From the NCBI RefSeq assembly GCF_008271365.1, contig NZ_CP043430.1, positions 186,001-250,000 on the forward strand: a stretch of DNA of 64,000 nt. The letters run 5' to 3'. The notes below the pieces were generated by a model. The model did not search any database, was not told where the DNA came from, and saw only the letters and a list, made by a program, of their open reading frames with translations. Made by a program: the position numbers and the translations under genes. Numbering within the stretch: the first letter of the stretch is position 1; each line of letters opens with the position of its first letter. Shown here in pieces: positions 45,543 to 53,327 of this stretch. This DNA is from Microbacterium sp. 1S1 (lineage in GTDB: Bacteria; Actinomycetota; Actinomycetes; Actinomycetales; Microbacteriaceae).

Positions 45543-46196
45543 TCAGCGGAGACCGCGCCCGCGCATCCGCCACAACAGCCACAGGCCGGAAGCCGGCACC
45601 AGGAGGAAGCCGAGGAGGATGAGGAGGTGCCATTCGCCGAAGCTCGGCAGGAGCGGGTTCGCGCCCGGAGGCACCTCGCCGCTCGTGGAGCTGCCGGAGG
45701 CCGACCCGGTCGTGAAGCCGGTCATGGTCGAGACGACGAGGAAGGACATCCCCGTGACGACGAAGGGCACGAGGATCGCGAGCGCCTTCTCCCAGGTCCG
45801 CCACAGCGCGCTGAGACTCACGAGCACCGCGCCCACGAACCAGCCGACGACCGGCACCACGATCCCGCCGAAGCTCAGGGTGAGCGCGGCCGCGATCGCG
45901 AAGCCCCGCGTCGCGGTCGTCGGCGTGCGCGGAGCCGAGGGCGCGGGGGCAGGCGCGGGGAACACGGCGGGCGGCGCCGTCGGCACCTCGTCTTCCGCCT
46001 CACGGGCGATCCCGCGGGGATCCCCCAGCCGGTCGATCCGCTCCGCGGTCGCCTCCGCATCGAGTCCGTCGAGCTCCTCCGCGATCCCACCGCGGATGTC
46101 GGAGGCGACGCCGTGCGGAAGCCCGCGCATCGCCTCGTCGAGCCGGGCCAGGTAGTCGTCTCGCAGTGCGGCTGCGGTCTTGTCGGTCATGGTCAT
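45543..46196 (-). CDS. HAAS/DUF1700-type membrane protein paired with PadR
   Basis: A 217-residue protein. The N-terminal 60 residues form a helical HAAS-like domain (LARLDEAMRGLPHGVASDI, EELDGLDAEATAERIDRLG, DPRGIAREAEDE). A Pro/Ala linker follows, then three or four membrane segments. HAAS proteins are commonly encoded next to a PadR regulator and relay envelope or antibiotic stress. The ATG at 46196 overlaps the PadR stop by ATGA, so the two are one operon. Confidence 0.75.
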   Translation of the reverse strand: MTMTDKTAAALRDDYLARLDEAMRGLPHGVASDIRGGIAEELDGLDAEATAERIDRLGDPRGIAREAEDEVPTAPPAVFPAPAPAPSAPRTPTTATRGFAIAAALTLSFGGIVVPVVGWFVGAVLVSLSALWRTWEKALAILVPFVVTGMSFLVVSTMTGFTTGSASGSSTSGEVPPGANPLLPSFGEWHLLILLGFLLVPASGLWLLWRMRGRGLR

Positions 46197-46519
46197 CCTT
46201 CCCCCACCATGCCCGTGACGGCACGGGCGAACGGTGCCCACTGCGCCCGGAAGCGCGCGAGCTGGTCGACACCGGCGTCGGTCAGCCGGTAGTACTTCCG
46301 CACCGGCCCACTCTCCGACGGCCGGTCGAACGTCGTCACCCAGCCGTTGTCGCGCAGCCGCCCGAGCAGCGGGTAGAGCGTGCCGATGCTGGCGATCAGC
46401 CCGGCGTCGGTGAGTGCATCCGACAACTGCCAGCCGTACATCGGCTCGCGGGCGAGCAGGCCGAGCACGCAGTACTCGACCACGCCCTTGCGCATCTGAG
46501 CACCGACGTCCGCTGTCAT
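46193..46519 (-). CDS. PadR-family transcriptional regulator
   Basis: A 108-residue winged-helix regulator. It has the typical PadR N-terminus (QMRKGVVEYCVLGLLAREPM), YGWQLSDALTDAGLIASIGT with the recognition helix, and GPVRKYYRLTDAGVDQLARF. PadR proteins mostly repress their own operon and a linked membrane protein. The start fits a near-leaderless promoter (TACCTT, seven bases, ATG). Confidence 0.9.
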   Translation of the reverse strand: MTADVGAQMRKGVVEYCVLGLLAREPMYGWQLSDALTDAGLIASIGTLYPLLGRLRDNGWVTTFDRPSESGPVRKYYRLTDAGVDQLARFRAQWAPFARAVTGMVGEG

Positions 46520-46526
46520 GCGTCAC

Positions 46527-46532
46527 AAGGTA
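46527..46532 (-). promoter_or_regulatory. Minus-10 box TACCTT of the PadR operon
   Basis: TACCTT, seven bases, then the ATG; one base longer than the usual spacing in this window. Confidence 0.45.
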
Positions 46533-46566
46533 GCATGTGAGGCACGCTAGTGCCAGAGCGGTGGGA

Positions 46567-47475
46567 TCAGCCCTTGGTCGCCCCCGCCGTCAGTCCGCCC
46601 ACGATGTACTTCTGGAGGAAGAGGAACAGCACCATGACCGGGATCGCCGCCATGACGGCGCCGGCAGAGAAGGCCGACCAGTCGGCGTACCGCGGGTTCG
46701 CCACGAGCTTGGTCAGACCGACGACGAGGGTCTGCTGATCCACGTCGACGAGCATGACGCTGGCGATCACGTACTCGTTCACCGTGCCGATGAAGGACAG
46801 CAGTCCCACGACGGCGAGGATCGGGGCCACCAAGCGCAGGATGATCGTGAAGAAGATCCGGGCGTGTCCGGCGCCGTCGATGCGGGCGGCCTCGTCGATC
46901 TCCTTCGGGATCGTGTTGAAGAACCCGTACATGAGGTACGTGTTCACGCCGAGCGCTCCCCCGAGGTAGACGAGGATCAGGCCGGTGTGCGTGTTGAGGC
47001 CGATCGCCGGGAACCAGTCCCCCAGCGTCGACATCAGCAGGAAGATCGCGACCACGGCGAGCAGCTGCGGGAACATCTGCACCACGACGATGGTGACGAG
47101 CCCCACGCGGCGGCCCGCGAAACGCATGCGGGAGAAGGCATAGGCGGCACAGGCTCCGATGAAGACGGTGACCGCACCCGTCACGACCGCGATGAGCAGC
47201 GTGTTCAGGAACCACGTCCCGTAGGGATTCTGCGGGTCGCTGAGAATGCGCACGTAGCTGTCGATCCCGATGGCCGAGAAGAGCTGGTTCGACCCGGTGA
47301 GGGTGCCCTGCGGGTTGAGGGAGGCCGACACGACGTACAGGAGCGGGAAGAGGGCGAACGCGCTCACGACGATTGCGACGAGGTGCCGCCAGCCGGTGTC
47401 GGCGAACCAGGCGCCGAAGGAGCGACGGGGCGGAGCCGTGCGGCGGGCGGGGGCGGTGCTGTGGACCGTGCTCAT
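46567..47475 (-). CDS. malG: Maltose-type ABC transporter permease MalG
   Basis: A 302-residue permease with six membrane segments. The ATPase-docking EAA loop is DEAARIDGAGHARIFFTII. An N-terminal Arg/Pro-rich stretch of about 30 residues precedes the first helix. It is one base downstream of the MalF-type gene and is the last cistron of the operon. The substrate is probably maltose or a maltodextrin by analogy with MalEFG; other alpha-glucosides are possible. Confidence 0.87.
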   Translation of the reverse strand: MSTVHSTAPARRTAPPRRSFGAWFADTGWRHLVAIVVSAFALFPLLYVVSASLNPQGTLTGSNQLFSAIGIDSYVRILSDPQNPYGTWFLNTLLIAVVTGAVTVFIGACAAYAFSRMRFAGRRVGLVTIVVVQMFPQLLAVVAIFLLMSTLGDWFPAIGLNTHTGLILVYLGGALGVNTYLMYGFFNTIPKEIDEAARIDGAGHARIFFTIILRLVAPILAVVGLLSFIGTVNEYVIASVMLVDVDQQTLVVGLTKLVANPRYADWSAFSAGAVMAAIPVMVLFLFLQKYIVGGLTAGATKG

Positions 47476-47476
47476 G

Positions 47477-49081
47477 TCAGTTCAGCTCCTCGAGGGCCTT
47501 GGTCTTGCGGAAGCTGATGATCGAGATCGTCGCGACCACGACGAAGATCAGGATCGTGAACGCGGAGGCGAGCCCGTAGTCGCGGGTCTGTCCGGTGAAG
47601 GCCACCTTGTAGACCATCGAGATGAGGATGTCGGTGTGGCCGACGGGGATCGACACGTCGCTGAAGCGCGGGCCGCCCTTGGTCAGCATGTAGATGAGGT
47701 TGAAGTTGTTGAAGTTGAACGCGAAGGACGAGATCAGCAGCGGCGCCACGGTCACCAGCAGCAGCGGCAGCTTGATCCGGCGGAAGATCTGCCAGGCGTT
47801 GGCGCCGTCCATGACGGCGGCCTCGTTCACGTCGTCCGGGATGCCCTGCAGCGCCCCCATGCACACGAGGAACATGTACGGGAAGCCGAGCCAGAGGTTC
47901 ACGAGCAGCACCGACACCTTCGCCAGCACAGGGTCGGTGAGCCACGGGATCGCCGCACCGCCGAACAGCACCTGGTTGATGAACCCGAAGCTCTCGTTCA
48001 TCATCCCCGCCCACACGAGCGCCGACAGGAACGCGGGGAAGGCGTACGGGAGGATGAGGATGATCCGGTAACCGTTGCGGAACCGCATCCGCGTGTTGTT
48101 GAACACGAGCGCCAGCAGCAGTCCGAGGAAAAACGTCGTCGCGACGGAGACGAGCGCGAAGACGAAGGTCCACACGGTGACGGAGATGAGCGGGCCGCGG
48201 ATGGACTCGTCGGTCACGGCGCGGACGAAGTTGTCGAGACCGACCGTCGTCTGCCAGCCCGGCAGCAGCTGCTCGCCGTCCTCGGCGGTGAAGGCTCCGT
48301 CGCCGGTGTCGCTGTAGACCGTTCCGGTGGCGGTGTCCGTGATGGTGTCGGCATCGGCGTCGTACGCCAGCGTCGAGACGTAGAGGTAGCCATTCTGCCC
48401 GTCGGGGGCCCGGAGGCTGCCTTCATTCGGGTCGTCGCTGAAGGGGACGGAGAGCTGCTCCAGCTCTTCCGACAGGGTGAAGACCGTGGCGAGAGGCAGA
48501 GTGGTCCAGCCGTCCACCGCGACGGCCTTGCCGCCGTCGAACTCCGCGTCGACCTCGGCGAGCGGCTGCTCCGCCGTGCCGAGGAGCGCATCGCCGTCCT
48601 CGGGATCGGTGACGAGGAGCCCGTACGTACCGAACTGCTCGACCACCGTGACCGGGTAGGTCGGCGAGTCCTCGACGCGCTCCTGCGCGGAGGCGAGCAG
48701 GGACGAGATCGCCTGCTCCTTGCTCCCGTTGTGGCCCGTGCCGTAGTTCGTGAAGCCGATGTAGCCCGTGTAGAGGAGCGTGAAGACCTGGAAGAGGACG
48801 AGGAAGATGATCCCCGGCGTGAGGTACTTCGCGGCGATCCGCTTGCGGGAGAAGTAGATGTAGTTGACGACGACGGTCACGGCGGCGACGAGGCCGAGCA
48901 CGAGCCATTCGCGCTGGGCGAGGAGCACGAACGCCGCGTACACCGCGATCGCGTCGACGATCGCGAGCAGCAGGATCTTCAGCAGCATCCACCCGATCGG
49001 CCGGGAGGCCGCCTCGGCGATCGTGGCCGCCTGTCGCTGGCGAGGCGTGGGGGGCGCGATGCGCTCTTCGGTGTCTGTCAT
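47477..49081 (-). CDS. malF: Maltose-type ABC transporter permease MalF with large external loop
   Basis: A 534-residue permease, much longer than the usual 290-330 residues. Three N-terminal membrane segments are followed by an extracytoplasmic domain of about 180 residues (about 112-290), then five more segments with the EAA loop EAAVMDGANAWQIFRRIKL. This layout matches enterobacterial MalF, whose P2 loop contacts the binding protein. It is downstream of malE across a strong hairpin. Confidence 0.9.
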   Translation of the reverse strand: MTDTEERIAPPTPRQRQAATIAEAASRPIGWMLLKILLLAIVDAIAVYAAFVLLAQREWLVLGLVAAVTVVVNYIYFSRKRIAAKYLTPGIIFLVLFQVFTLLYTGYIGFTNYGTGHNGSKEQAISSLLASAQERVEDSPTYPVTVVEQFGTYGLLVTDPEDGDALLGTAEQPLAEVDAEFDGGKAVAVDGWTTLPLATVFTLSEELEQLSVPFSDDPNEGSLRAPDGQNGYLYVSTLAYDADADTITDTATGTVYSDTGDGAFTAEDGEQLLPGWQTTVGLDNFVRAVTDESIRGPLISVTVWTFVFALVSVATTFFLGLLLALVFNNTRMRFRNGYRIILILPYAFPAFLSALVWAGMMNESFGFINQVLFGGAAIPWLTDPVLAKVSVLLVNLWLGFPYMFLVCMGALQGIPDDVNEAAVMDGANAWQIFRRIKLPLLLVTVAPLLISSFAFNFNNFNLIYMLTKGGPRFSDVSIPVGHTDILISMVYKVAFTGQTRDYGLASAFTILIFVVVATISIISFRKTKALEELN

Positions 49082-49098
49082 GTCGTCCTCGTCATGGT

Positions 49099-49134
49099 CC
49101 TGCCGGGGGGGGCCAGGCGGCCCCCCCCGGCAGG
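49099..49134 (-). terminator. Intercistronic GC hairpin between malE and malF
   Basis: A perfect 16-base stem (49099-49114 with 49119-49134), including eight consecutive G-C pairs, closes an AGGC tetraloop. It starts 19 bases after the malE stop. Such hairpins protect upstream mRNA and limit read-through, so MalE would exceed MalF/MalG. Confidence 0.8.
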
Positions 49135-49153
49135 GTCGTCATCTTGTCGGCCG

Positions 49154-50365
49154 TTACTTGATCGCGGCGGTCACGTCGTCGACGAGCTTCTGCCACGTCG
49201 CCTTCGGGTCCTGGCCGTTGATGATGGCCGCCTCGGCCACGCCCCAGAACTGCCAGACCGCACCCATCGCCGGGATGGCCGGCATGGGGACCGCGTCGGC
49301 GCCGACGGCCTGGAAGCCCGCGATGATCGGGTCGGACGCCGCGGTGTCGGCCGCAGCGGTCAGAGCCGGAAGGACGTTACCGGCCTTGAACAGCTCGAGC
49401 TGTACGTCCTCCGTGCCGAGGTAGTTGACGAGGAAGTCGTTCGCGGCGACCTTGTTCTTCGACTCGGCGCTCACGAAGAAGCCCTTGACGCCGGCGAACG
49501 GCGAGGCCGTCTCGCCCGTCGGGCTCGGGATCGGGTCGATCTCGACGTTGATGCCCGCGTCCGTGGCCGCGCCCACGTTCCACGGCCCGGTCAGCCAGAA
49601 GGCGGCGGTGCCGTCGAGGAACTGCTGCTTGGCGATCTCGCCGTCGATGTCGGTGTTCAGCGTGCCCGCCGTGCCCTGGGCGCCCAGCCAGTCGGCGAAG
49701 GCGAAGCCGCCCTGGCTGCCGAGCTGCAGGTCGGTCGGGTCGTAGCTGCCGCTGTCGTCGGTGCCGAAGACGGGAGCACCGAAGGCGGTCTGGAACGGGT
49801 ACAGGTGGTACGGGTTGCCCTCGGCGCCCTGCTCGACGACGAACGTGCCCTTCGACACCATGTCGTCGAAGCTCGTCGCGGGCTCCGGGACGAGGTCGGC
49901 GTTGCGCAGGACGGCGATGTTCTCGACCGCGTACGGGAGCATGTAGACGGTGCCCTCGTAGGTCGCCGCCTGGAGCGCGACGGGGAGGTAGTCCTCTGCG
50001 CTGTCGCCGAGCTCGATCGGCGCGACGACGCCGTTGGTCGACAGCTCGCCGAGCCAATCGTGAGCGCCCATGACCACGTCCGGGCCCTTCCCGGTCGGCA
50101 CCTGCTGGATGAAGTCGTCCTTCATGTCGTCGACCGACTTCCCCACGAGCTTGACCGTGACGCCGGTCTTCTCCTGGTACGCGTCCGCGGCGCCCTGCAG
50201 CGCATCGACGCGCTCGGCGTCGACCCAGACGGTCAGCGTGCCGCCGCTGTCTCCACCGGAGGAAGAGTCGTCGCCGCCCGATCCGGTCGAGCAGCCGGCG
50301 AGCGTCAGAGCCGAAACGATGGCGATGGCGCCCGCGGCGACCATGCCCCTCTTGTTCACCTTCAT
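49154..50365 (-). CDS. malE: Maltose/maltodextrin-binding lipoprotein MalE
   Basis: A 403-residue family 1 solute-binding protein. The signal peptide ends in the lipobox TLAGCSTGS (Cys25), followed by a Ser/Gly/Asp linker. Fold markers are TLTVWVDAERVDALQGAADA, DVVMGAHDWLGELSTNGVVA and AAFWLTGPWNVGAA. It is the first gene of malE-malF-malG, controlled by a LacI-type operator that overlaps its promoter. Confidence 0.9.
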   Translation of the reverse strand: MKVNKRGMVAAGAIAIVSALTLAGCSTGSGGDDSSSGGDSGGTLTVWVDAERVDALQGAADAYQEKTGVTVKLVGKSVDDMKDDFIQQVPTGKGPDVVMGAHDWLGELSTNGVVAPIELGDSAEDYLPVALQAATYEGTVYMLPYAVENIAVLRNADLVPEPATSFDDMVSKGTFVVEQGAEGNPYHLYPFQTAFGAPVFGTDDSGSYDPTDLQLGSQGGFAFADWLGAQGTAGTLNTDIDGEIAKQQFLDGTAAFWLTGPWNVGAATDAGINVEIDPIPSPTGETASPFAGVKGFFVSAESKNKVAANDFLVNYLGTEDVQLELFKAGNVLPALTAAADTAASDPIIAGFQAVGADAVPMPAIPAMGAVWQFWGVAEAAIINGQDPKATWQKLVDDVTAAIK

Positions 50366-50402
50366 TGGTGTGTGCCTCTCTCAGAGCTGAGCGCCTGCAA
50401 GA

Positions 50403-50418
50403 CTGCAAGCGCTTACAG
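50403..50418. promoter_or_regulatory. LacI-family operator overlapping the malE promoter
   Basis: CTGCAAGCGCTTACAG is a 16-base palindrome with a CG centre and one mismatched pair. It overlaps a minus-strand minus-10 candidate TACTGT (50415-50420), so a bound repressor would block malE transcription. No LacI-type gene is in the window. Confidence 0.75.
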
Positions 50419-50500
50419 TATGCATCGTTTCGAAAGGCGATCACAATCGAGAAGCGGCTTGATATCAACCTGTGACCGGCGCAGTTGCTCGGAGACGCCG

Positions 50501-50514
50501 TGGAAACGCTTCCA
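50501..50514. promoter_or_regulatory. Second LacI/cre-like operator upstream of malE
   Basis: TGGAAACGCTTCCA is a 14-base palindrome with the CG centre of LacI/GalR operators, with one mismatched pair. It lies 96 bases from the first site, a distance that would allow looping. Confidence 0.6.
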
Positions 50515-50582
50515 TAAGAGCCCGTTTCCGGGCATCGCCACCCCGCTCCGCGCGGCCAGCACGGACCGTCGGATAGGTCGAC

Positions 50583-50714
50583 GCTGCGGGAGGCGTCGTG
50601 GATCACCCGGTCGATCCACTCGCGGCGCACGAGTGTCGAGATCGCGTCGCGCGAGAACCAGCGGAGTTCGAGGACCTCATAGAGGTCCGGCGACGCTTCG
50701 CCGAGCAGTTCGCA
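50583..50714 (-). pseudogene. Possible Nudix-like gene remnant
   Basis: About 44 codons on the minus strand read CELLGEASPDLYEVLELRWF, SRDAISTLVRREWIDRVIHD and ASRS, with the GC-rich third positions of real genes. RWFSRD resembles the C-terminal segment of Nudix hydrolases. No start, Nudix box or proper stop is present, and the signal fades on both sides. It lies between malE and yajQ, overlapping no annotated gene. The identification is tentative. Confidence 0.35.
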
Positions 50715-50743
50715 GCCCACGGGACTTTCCGGACACGCGCGGA

Positions 50744-50749
50744 TACAGT
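50744..50749 (+). promoter_or_regulatory. Minus-10 box TACAGT of a leaderless promoter
   Basis: TACAGT, six bases, then the ATG of the yajQ-like gene. The rest of 50366-50743 has only the two operators and the Nudix-like remnant. Confidence 0.6.
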
Positions 50750-50755
50750 TGAGGC

Positions 50756-51244
50756 ATGGCTGACAGTTCCTTTGACATCGTCTCGAAAGTGGATCGCCAG
50801 GAGGCCGAGAACGCCCTGAACCAGGCACGCAAAGAGGTGGAGCAGCGCTACGACTTCAAGGGGACCGGTGCTTCGATCGCCTGGAGCGGCGAGCAGATCC
50901 TCATCACCGCGAACACCGAGGAGCGCGCGAACGCCGTCCTCGACGTGTTCCAGTCCAAGCTCATCAAGCGCGGCATCTCGCTGAAGAGCCTCGACTCGGG
51001 CGAGCCCTTCGCCAGCGGCAAGGAGTTCCGCATCGTGTCGAGCCTGAAGGACGGCATCTCGTCGGAGAACGCGAAGAAGATCGGCAAGATCATCCGCGAC
51101 GAGGGGCCCAAGGGCGTGAAGAGTCAGATCCAGGGCGACGAGCTGCGTGTGCAGTCCAAGAGCCGCGACGACCTCCAGGCCGTGATCGCGCTCCTCAAGG
51201 GCAGCGACCTCGACATCGATCTGCAGTTCATCAACTACCGCTGA
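50756..51244 (+). CDS. YajQ-family nucleotide-binding protein
   Basis: A 162-residue YajQ/DUF520 protein of two ferredoxin-like domains. Some homologues bind cyclic di-GMP or RNA, and their physiological role varies. Family stretches are [33 protein letters not shown] and [20 protein letters not shown]. The start fits the leaderless rule exactly, and a proper terminator follows. It is monocistronic. Confidence 0.94.
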   Translation: MADSSFDIVSKVDRQEAENALNQARKEVEQRYDFKGTGASIAWSGEQILITANTEERANAVLDVFQSKLIKRGISLKSLDSGEPFASGKEFRIVSSLKDGISSENAKKIGKIIRDEGPKGVKSQIQGDELRVQSKSRDDLQAVIALLKGSDLDIDLQFINYR

Positions 51245-51261
51245 CGTCGCGCGCGTCGGCG

Positions 51262-51291
51262 AAAGGGCTCGGGACTTATCCCGGGCCCTTT
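51262..51291 (+). terminator. Terminator of the yajQ-like gene
   Basis: Thirteen-base arms (51262-51274 and 51279-51291) pair with one wobble and a four-base loop, followed by CCTTTTCC. This is the most classical rho-independent terminator in the window. Confidence 0.85.
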
Positions 51292-51656
51292 CCTTTTCCC
51301 CGGTCAACGAATACCGAGATATCGGTGTTCTTCGCCGAGACTGGAAGCGGTCGCGACTCGTCGCGACTCCGACGCCATCCCCGCTCGACGCCCGATCGTC
51401 GCGGCGGATGCGCTTCGAGGATGCCGAGCCGGCTCTGGGGAGGGAACGGCGCCGGCCCCCGAGGCCCGCGTCGGCCCGGACCTGCCGTCGGCAGACGACG
51501 ATCGGTCCGGGTTCAAGACACGCCTCCCCGCCCGCTGCGCGCCCCCCACGCGGATCGGCCCCCCGGAGGAGGCCTGACGGCAACGATGCGATCGTCTCCC
51601 CCTCCGTGCCCGGGAGGGGCGGGCGGTCGCACACAAGAGACGACCGGGGGCTGGCC
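51292..51656. other. Non-coding gap before the GntR regulator
   Basis: No gene is supported on either strand; open frames here are Arg/Pro-rich shadows. A short imperfect palindrome ACCGAGATATCGGT lies at about 51314 and could be a regulator site. Confidence 0.4.
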
Positions 51657-52289
51657 ATGGGGCACGTCGAGACCAAGAGCATCGGAGAGAGCAAGCAACT
51701 GCTGGCGGATGAGGTGTTCCACCACATCGCGCGGCTCATCACGGAAGGGGACTTCGCCGAGGGCGACCGCATCCGCGACGTGGACGTGGCGGATGAACTC
51801 CACGTCTCGCGGACGCCCGTCCGCGAGGCGCTGCAGCGCCTGGAACGCTTGGGGCTGGTGACGATGTACCCCAGCAGGTACACGGAGGTGACCGTTGTCA
51901 CGCCACAGGTGGTGTCCGACTCCCTCGAGTTCGCCGGCTACCAGGGCGGTATCACGGCGCGGATGGCGGTCCCGCGACTGACCGCCGTCCAGCGCGAGCG
52001 GGTGCAGGAACTCGTCGCGCGGATGCAGGCCTCCCTCGGGGACGGCGCCGTCACCGCGCGCGAACGCTGGGCCGTCTTCGCGTACCTCGGCGAGCACTGT
52101 GGAAACCGCCAGCACCGGATGCTCATCCACGACGTCGCCGTCGCGGTGACACGGAATCTGCGCGGGTGGATGGTTCGTCCCGGCGATCGCGAGCGCATGC
52201 GGCAGGTCTACGCCGACTTCGCGGAGGCGGTTCGCCTCGGCGACGGCGATGAGGCGGAACGTCTCGCTCGCGCCATGTACTACGTCTGA
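51657..52289 (+). CDS. GntR-family transcriptional regulator (FCD type)
   Basis: A 210-residue regulator. The winged helix includes GDFAEGDRIRDVDVADELHV and SRTPVREALQRLERLGLV; the C-terminal half is helical and FCD-like but short, with few of the usual metal-binding His. The ATG at 51657 is the first start giving a compact N-terminus. Its stop overlaps the convergent hydrolase stop by ten bases. The target is unknown. Confidence 0.82.
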   Translation: MGHVETKSIGESKQLLADEVFHHIARLITEGDFAEGDRIRDVDVADELHVSRTPVREALQRLERLGLVTMYPSRYTEVTVVTPQVVSDSLEFAGYQGGITARMAVPRLTAVQRERVQELVARMQASLGDGAVTARERWAVFAYLGEHCGNRQHRMLIHDVAVAVTRNLRGWMVRPGDRERMRQVYADFAEAVRLGDGDEAERLARAMYYV

Positions 52290-53290
52290 GCCGCGCTCCA
52301 GCCGACGACCCAGCGGTGCAGGCGGCGATAGGCGTCCTCCCTGGCCCCATGTCGCGACAGGAAGACGTCGTGCAACGCGCCCTCGATCCGCTCGACCGTC
52401 ACGGTGGAGCCCAGGCGCAGCGCGGCCCGGGCGATGTCGTCGACGACGAGGACCGAGTCGGCCGACGTCAGCTCCTCCGACCAGCGGGTCGGCGGCACGA
52501 ACCGGGCTGACAGCAGCACGCAGACGGGCGCCTCGATGCCCAGTCCGGCGGCCACGGTCTTGTGTCCGGACAGGATCGCGTTGAGCCACCCGGCGTAGAC
52601 GGCCATCGTCTGCACCGGACGCCACGCGGTGTTGACCTCCATCGGGTCGTCAGGGTCGGCCACCTCCTGCTGCGCGCGCGTGTAGTACCCGAGATCGACC
52701 TGCGGCGCGACGTCGAGTGGCCGGATGCGCGCCTGGAATTCGACCATCGGGGCGATGGCGGCGCGCACGGGCGCGAACTGGAACTCGAGCCAGGGACTGT
52801 TGAGGATCAGGGCATCGGCCGCACCCGGATGTCGTGCCGCCCACAGGCTCAGGGTCAAGCCGCCGGTCGAGTGCCCGAGCAGGATCAGGCGCCGACCGGC
52901 CTCCTCCCCGCCCTCTCCTCGCCCCATCGCGTCGAGGGCAGCCTCGATGTCCTCGTCGTAAGTGGACAGGTCGGTGACGTAACCGGGCGTCTGCCCCTCA
53001 CGGAGGCTGCGGCCGTACTTGCGGAGGTCGAGAGCGAAGAACCGGGCGCCGCGAGCGGTCCAGAAGCGCGCGAGCCGCTTCTGGAAGAAGTAGTCCGACC
53101 AGCCGTGGACGTAGAGCACGTCCACGCCCTCCAGCAGCCGGCGCCGACGACGGGCCCGCTCCCACCACGGGGCGGAGTCCGGCAGCGCCCGGACGAGGGT
53201 CGCGACCACCGGACCCTGTTCGTCGCTGCCGAGGTCGAGCGTGAGCTGGGCGAACTCGTCACCGAGCACATCCGGGATCCACTCGGCCAT
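52280..53290 (-). CDS. Alpha/beta hydrolase (serine lipase/lysophospholipase-like)
   Basis: A 336-residue hydrolase. The nucleophile elbow is GHSTGG with Ser as nucleophile, the oxyanion region is VDVLYVHGWSDYFFQ, and the C-terminal catalytic His is probably in EGALHDVFLSRHGARED. It resembles monoglyceride lipase-type proteins. The ATG at 53290 follows GGGGGAGGA. The substrate is unknown; it has no obvious functional link with its neighbours. Confidence 0.87.
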   Translation of the reverse strand: MAEWIPDVLGDEFAQLTLDLGSDEQGPVVATLVRALPDSAPWWERARRRRRLLEGVDVLYVHGWSDYFFQKRLARFWTARGARFFALDLRKYGRSLREGQTPGYVTDLSTYDEDIEAALDAMGRGEGGEEAGRRLILLGHSTGGLTLSLWAARHPGAADALILNSPWLEFQFAPVRAAIAPMVEFQARIRPLDVAPQVDLGYYTRAQQEVADPDDPMEVNTAWRPVQTMAVYAGWLNAILSGHKTVAAGLGIEAPVCVLLSARFVPPTRWSEELTSADSVLVVDDIARAALRLGSTVTVERIEGALHDVFLSRHGAREDAYRRLHRWVVGWSAAQT

Positions 53291-53327
53291 GCGTCCTCCC
53301 CCTCGCGCCCAGGCTAGCCCACCGCGG

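Noticed and set aside
47270..50752. A 1160-codon plus-strand open frame opposite malE-malF-malG
   Set aside because: Arg/Glu/Asp/Val-rich shadow of three genes with clear membrane segments and a lipobox.
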